Source of the DNA: Corynebacterium capitovis DSM 44611
GTDB taxonomy: Bacteria > Actinomycetota > Actinomycetes > Mycobacteriales > Mycobacteriaceae
Assembly (NCBI RefSeq): GCF_030440535.1
Contig: NZ_CP047117.1
Coordinates: forward strand, 930,001 to 994,000
Length of the DNA stretch: 64,000 nucleotides
Direction: 5' to 3'
Shown: positions 63,398 through 64,000 of the stretch, one piece after another
Layout of the letters: each line of letters begins with the position of its first letter
Position numbering within the stretch: the stretch's first letter is position 1
The notes under the pieces: model-generated
Told to the model about the DNA's origin: nothing
Databases searched by the model: none
Seen by the model: only the letters and a program-made list of their open reading frames with translations
Translations under genes and position numbers: made by a program

Positions 63398-64000
63398 TTA
63401 AATCGCGTAATCGCGTAGCCGCTCGGCCCGGTCACCGACGCGAAGTTTCGCCATGACCTCCCGTTCGATCTGGCGAACTCGCTCGCGGGACAGGCTGAAC
63501 TGGCGGCCAATCTGATCGAGGGTGCGTGGCACACCGTCATCCAAGCCGTAACGGAGACGGATGACATCCTGCTCGCGCTGTTCAAGGCCCGCGATGATGT
63601 CATGAATGTCGTCGTGGCGGAGGGTGGAGACAACCGCATCTTCCGCGTCAGTTGCTTCCGCGTCCTCGATAAAGTCGCCGAGCGGTGCTTCCTCATCGGC
63701 ACCGACCGGCATGTCCAAGCTCACGGGGTCGCGCGACTGGCGCAGCAGCATCTCGATCTTCGATTCGTCGATACCGGACTCGTCCGCGAGTTCCTCGTTC
63801 GACGGCTCCCGCCCGAGTGACTGGTACATCTCGCGACGGATCCGAGATAGCTTGTTGACCTGCTCAACAAGGTGCACGGGAAGGCGAATTGTCCGCGATT
63901 GATCGGCCATGCCGCGGGTGATCGCCTGGCGGATCCACCACGTGGCGTAGGTAGAAAACTTGAACCCCTTGGAGTAATCGAACTTCTCCATAGCGCGGAT
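63398..64000 (-). CDS. sigB: RNA polymerase sigma factor SigB (3' part)
   Basis: The last 200 residues of a group 2 sigma-70 factor; the gene continues beyond the window edge. Region 2.3-2.4 is visible in [21 protein letters not shown], region 3 in [22 protein letters not shown], and region 4 in [27 protein letters not shown]. In corynebacteria SigB is the stress and transition-phase sigma factor encoded next to dtxR. The stop TAA is at 63398-63400. Confidence 0.93.
   Translation of the reverse strand: MRAMEKFDYSKGFKFSTYATWWIRQAITRGMADQSRTIRLPVHLVEQVNKLSRIRREMYQSLGREPSNEELADESGIDESKIEMLLRQSRDPVSLDMPVGADEEAPLGDFIEDAEATDAEDAVVSTLRHDDIHDIIAGLEQREQDVIRLRYGLDDGVPRTLDQIGRQFSLSRERVRQIEREVMAKLRVGDRAERLRDYAI

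Overview
The window is a 64 kb stretch of core chromosome from a GC-rich actinobacterium, almost certainly a Corynebacterium. The combination of dtxR-galE next to sigB, lexA divergent from divS and followed by nrdR, clgR next to pspA, bioYMN, and a sugR-type regulator beside fruK-ptsF-ptsH is the corynebacterial arrangement. Gene order is dense, with many 1-4 nt start/stop overlaps. Many genes have a -10 hexamer only 6-9 nt before the start codon, which points to leaderless mRNAs, common in this group. I saw no IS element, prophage, CRISPR array, tRNA or rRNA, and no gene-free stretch over 300 nt (the longest is the 287 nt lexA-divS gap).

Layout. 1-11.2 kb: end of proS, a lipoprotein, then the rimP-nusA-ylxR-infB-rbfA translation and transcription-factor cluster, a DHH phosphoesterase, a MATE transporter, a metallophosphoesterase, a phosphopantetheinyl transferase and truB. 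11.2-16.1 kb: ribF, a nucleoside hydrolase, rpsO and pnp. 16.1-22 kb: a lipoprotein, dapB-thyX-dapA, RNase J and a small DinB-like protein. 22-28.9 kb: ftsK, a TerC/Alx-type Mn exporter with a manganese riboswitch, pgsA, cinA, clgR and pspA. 28.9-33 kb: bioYMN (minus strand), a DUF3046 protein, recA-recX. 33-41 kb: miaB, a membrane protein, a Tat-exported phosphoesterase, a GNAT enzyme, a DUF349 protein, miaA-dapF. 41-49.6 kb: two uncharacterised proteins, hflX, uraA and the fructose PTS genes with a DeoR-type regulator. 49.6-64 kb: lexA, divS, nrdR, hrpA, oxyR, a Ski2-like helicase, a PAC2 protein, a DUF4192 protein, galE-dtxR and the 3' part of sigB.

How they work together: lysine/diaminopimelate synthesis (dapA, dapB, dapF), RNA processing and tRNA modification (pnp, rnj, miaA, miaB, truB, hrpA), and stress control (recA/recX, lexA/divS, oxyR, clgR/pspA, dtxR, sigB) are interleaved with housekeeping genes. 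I found no new protein system. The strongest second-look items are regulatory: a yybP-ykoY riboswitch whose P1 strand can instead pair with the Shine-Dalgarno of the terC-family gene; an array of five 11-bp direct repeats abutting the -10 of a Tat-exported phosphoesterase, similar in layout to response-regulator (PHO-box-like) arrays; a 12-bp-arm palindrome covering the -10 and start codon downstream of rnj; a perfect BioQ-type operator at bioY; a SigH-type promoter at clgR; and LexA boxes in the recA and divS promoters. All calls come from reading the sequence and from memory of the families; no database search was run.
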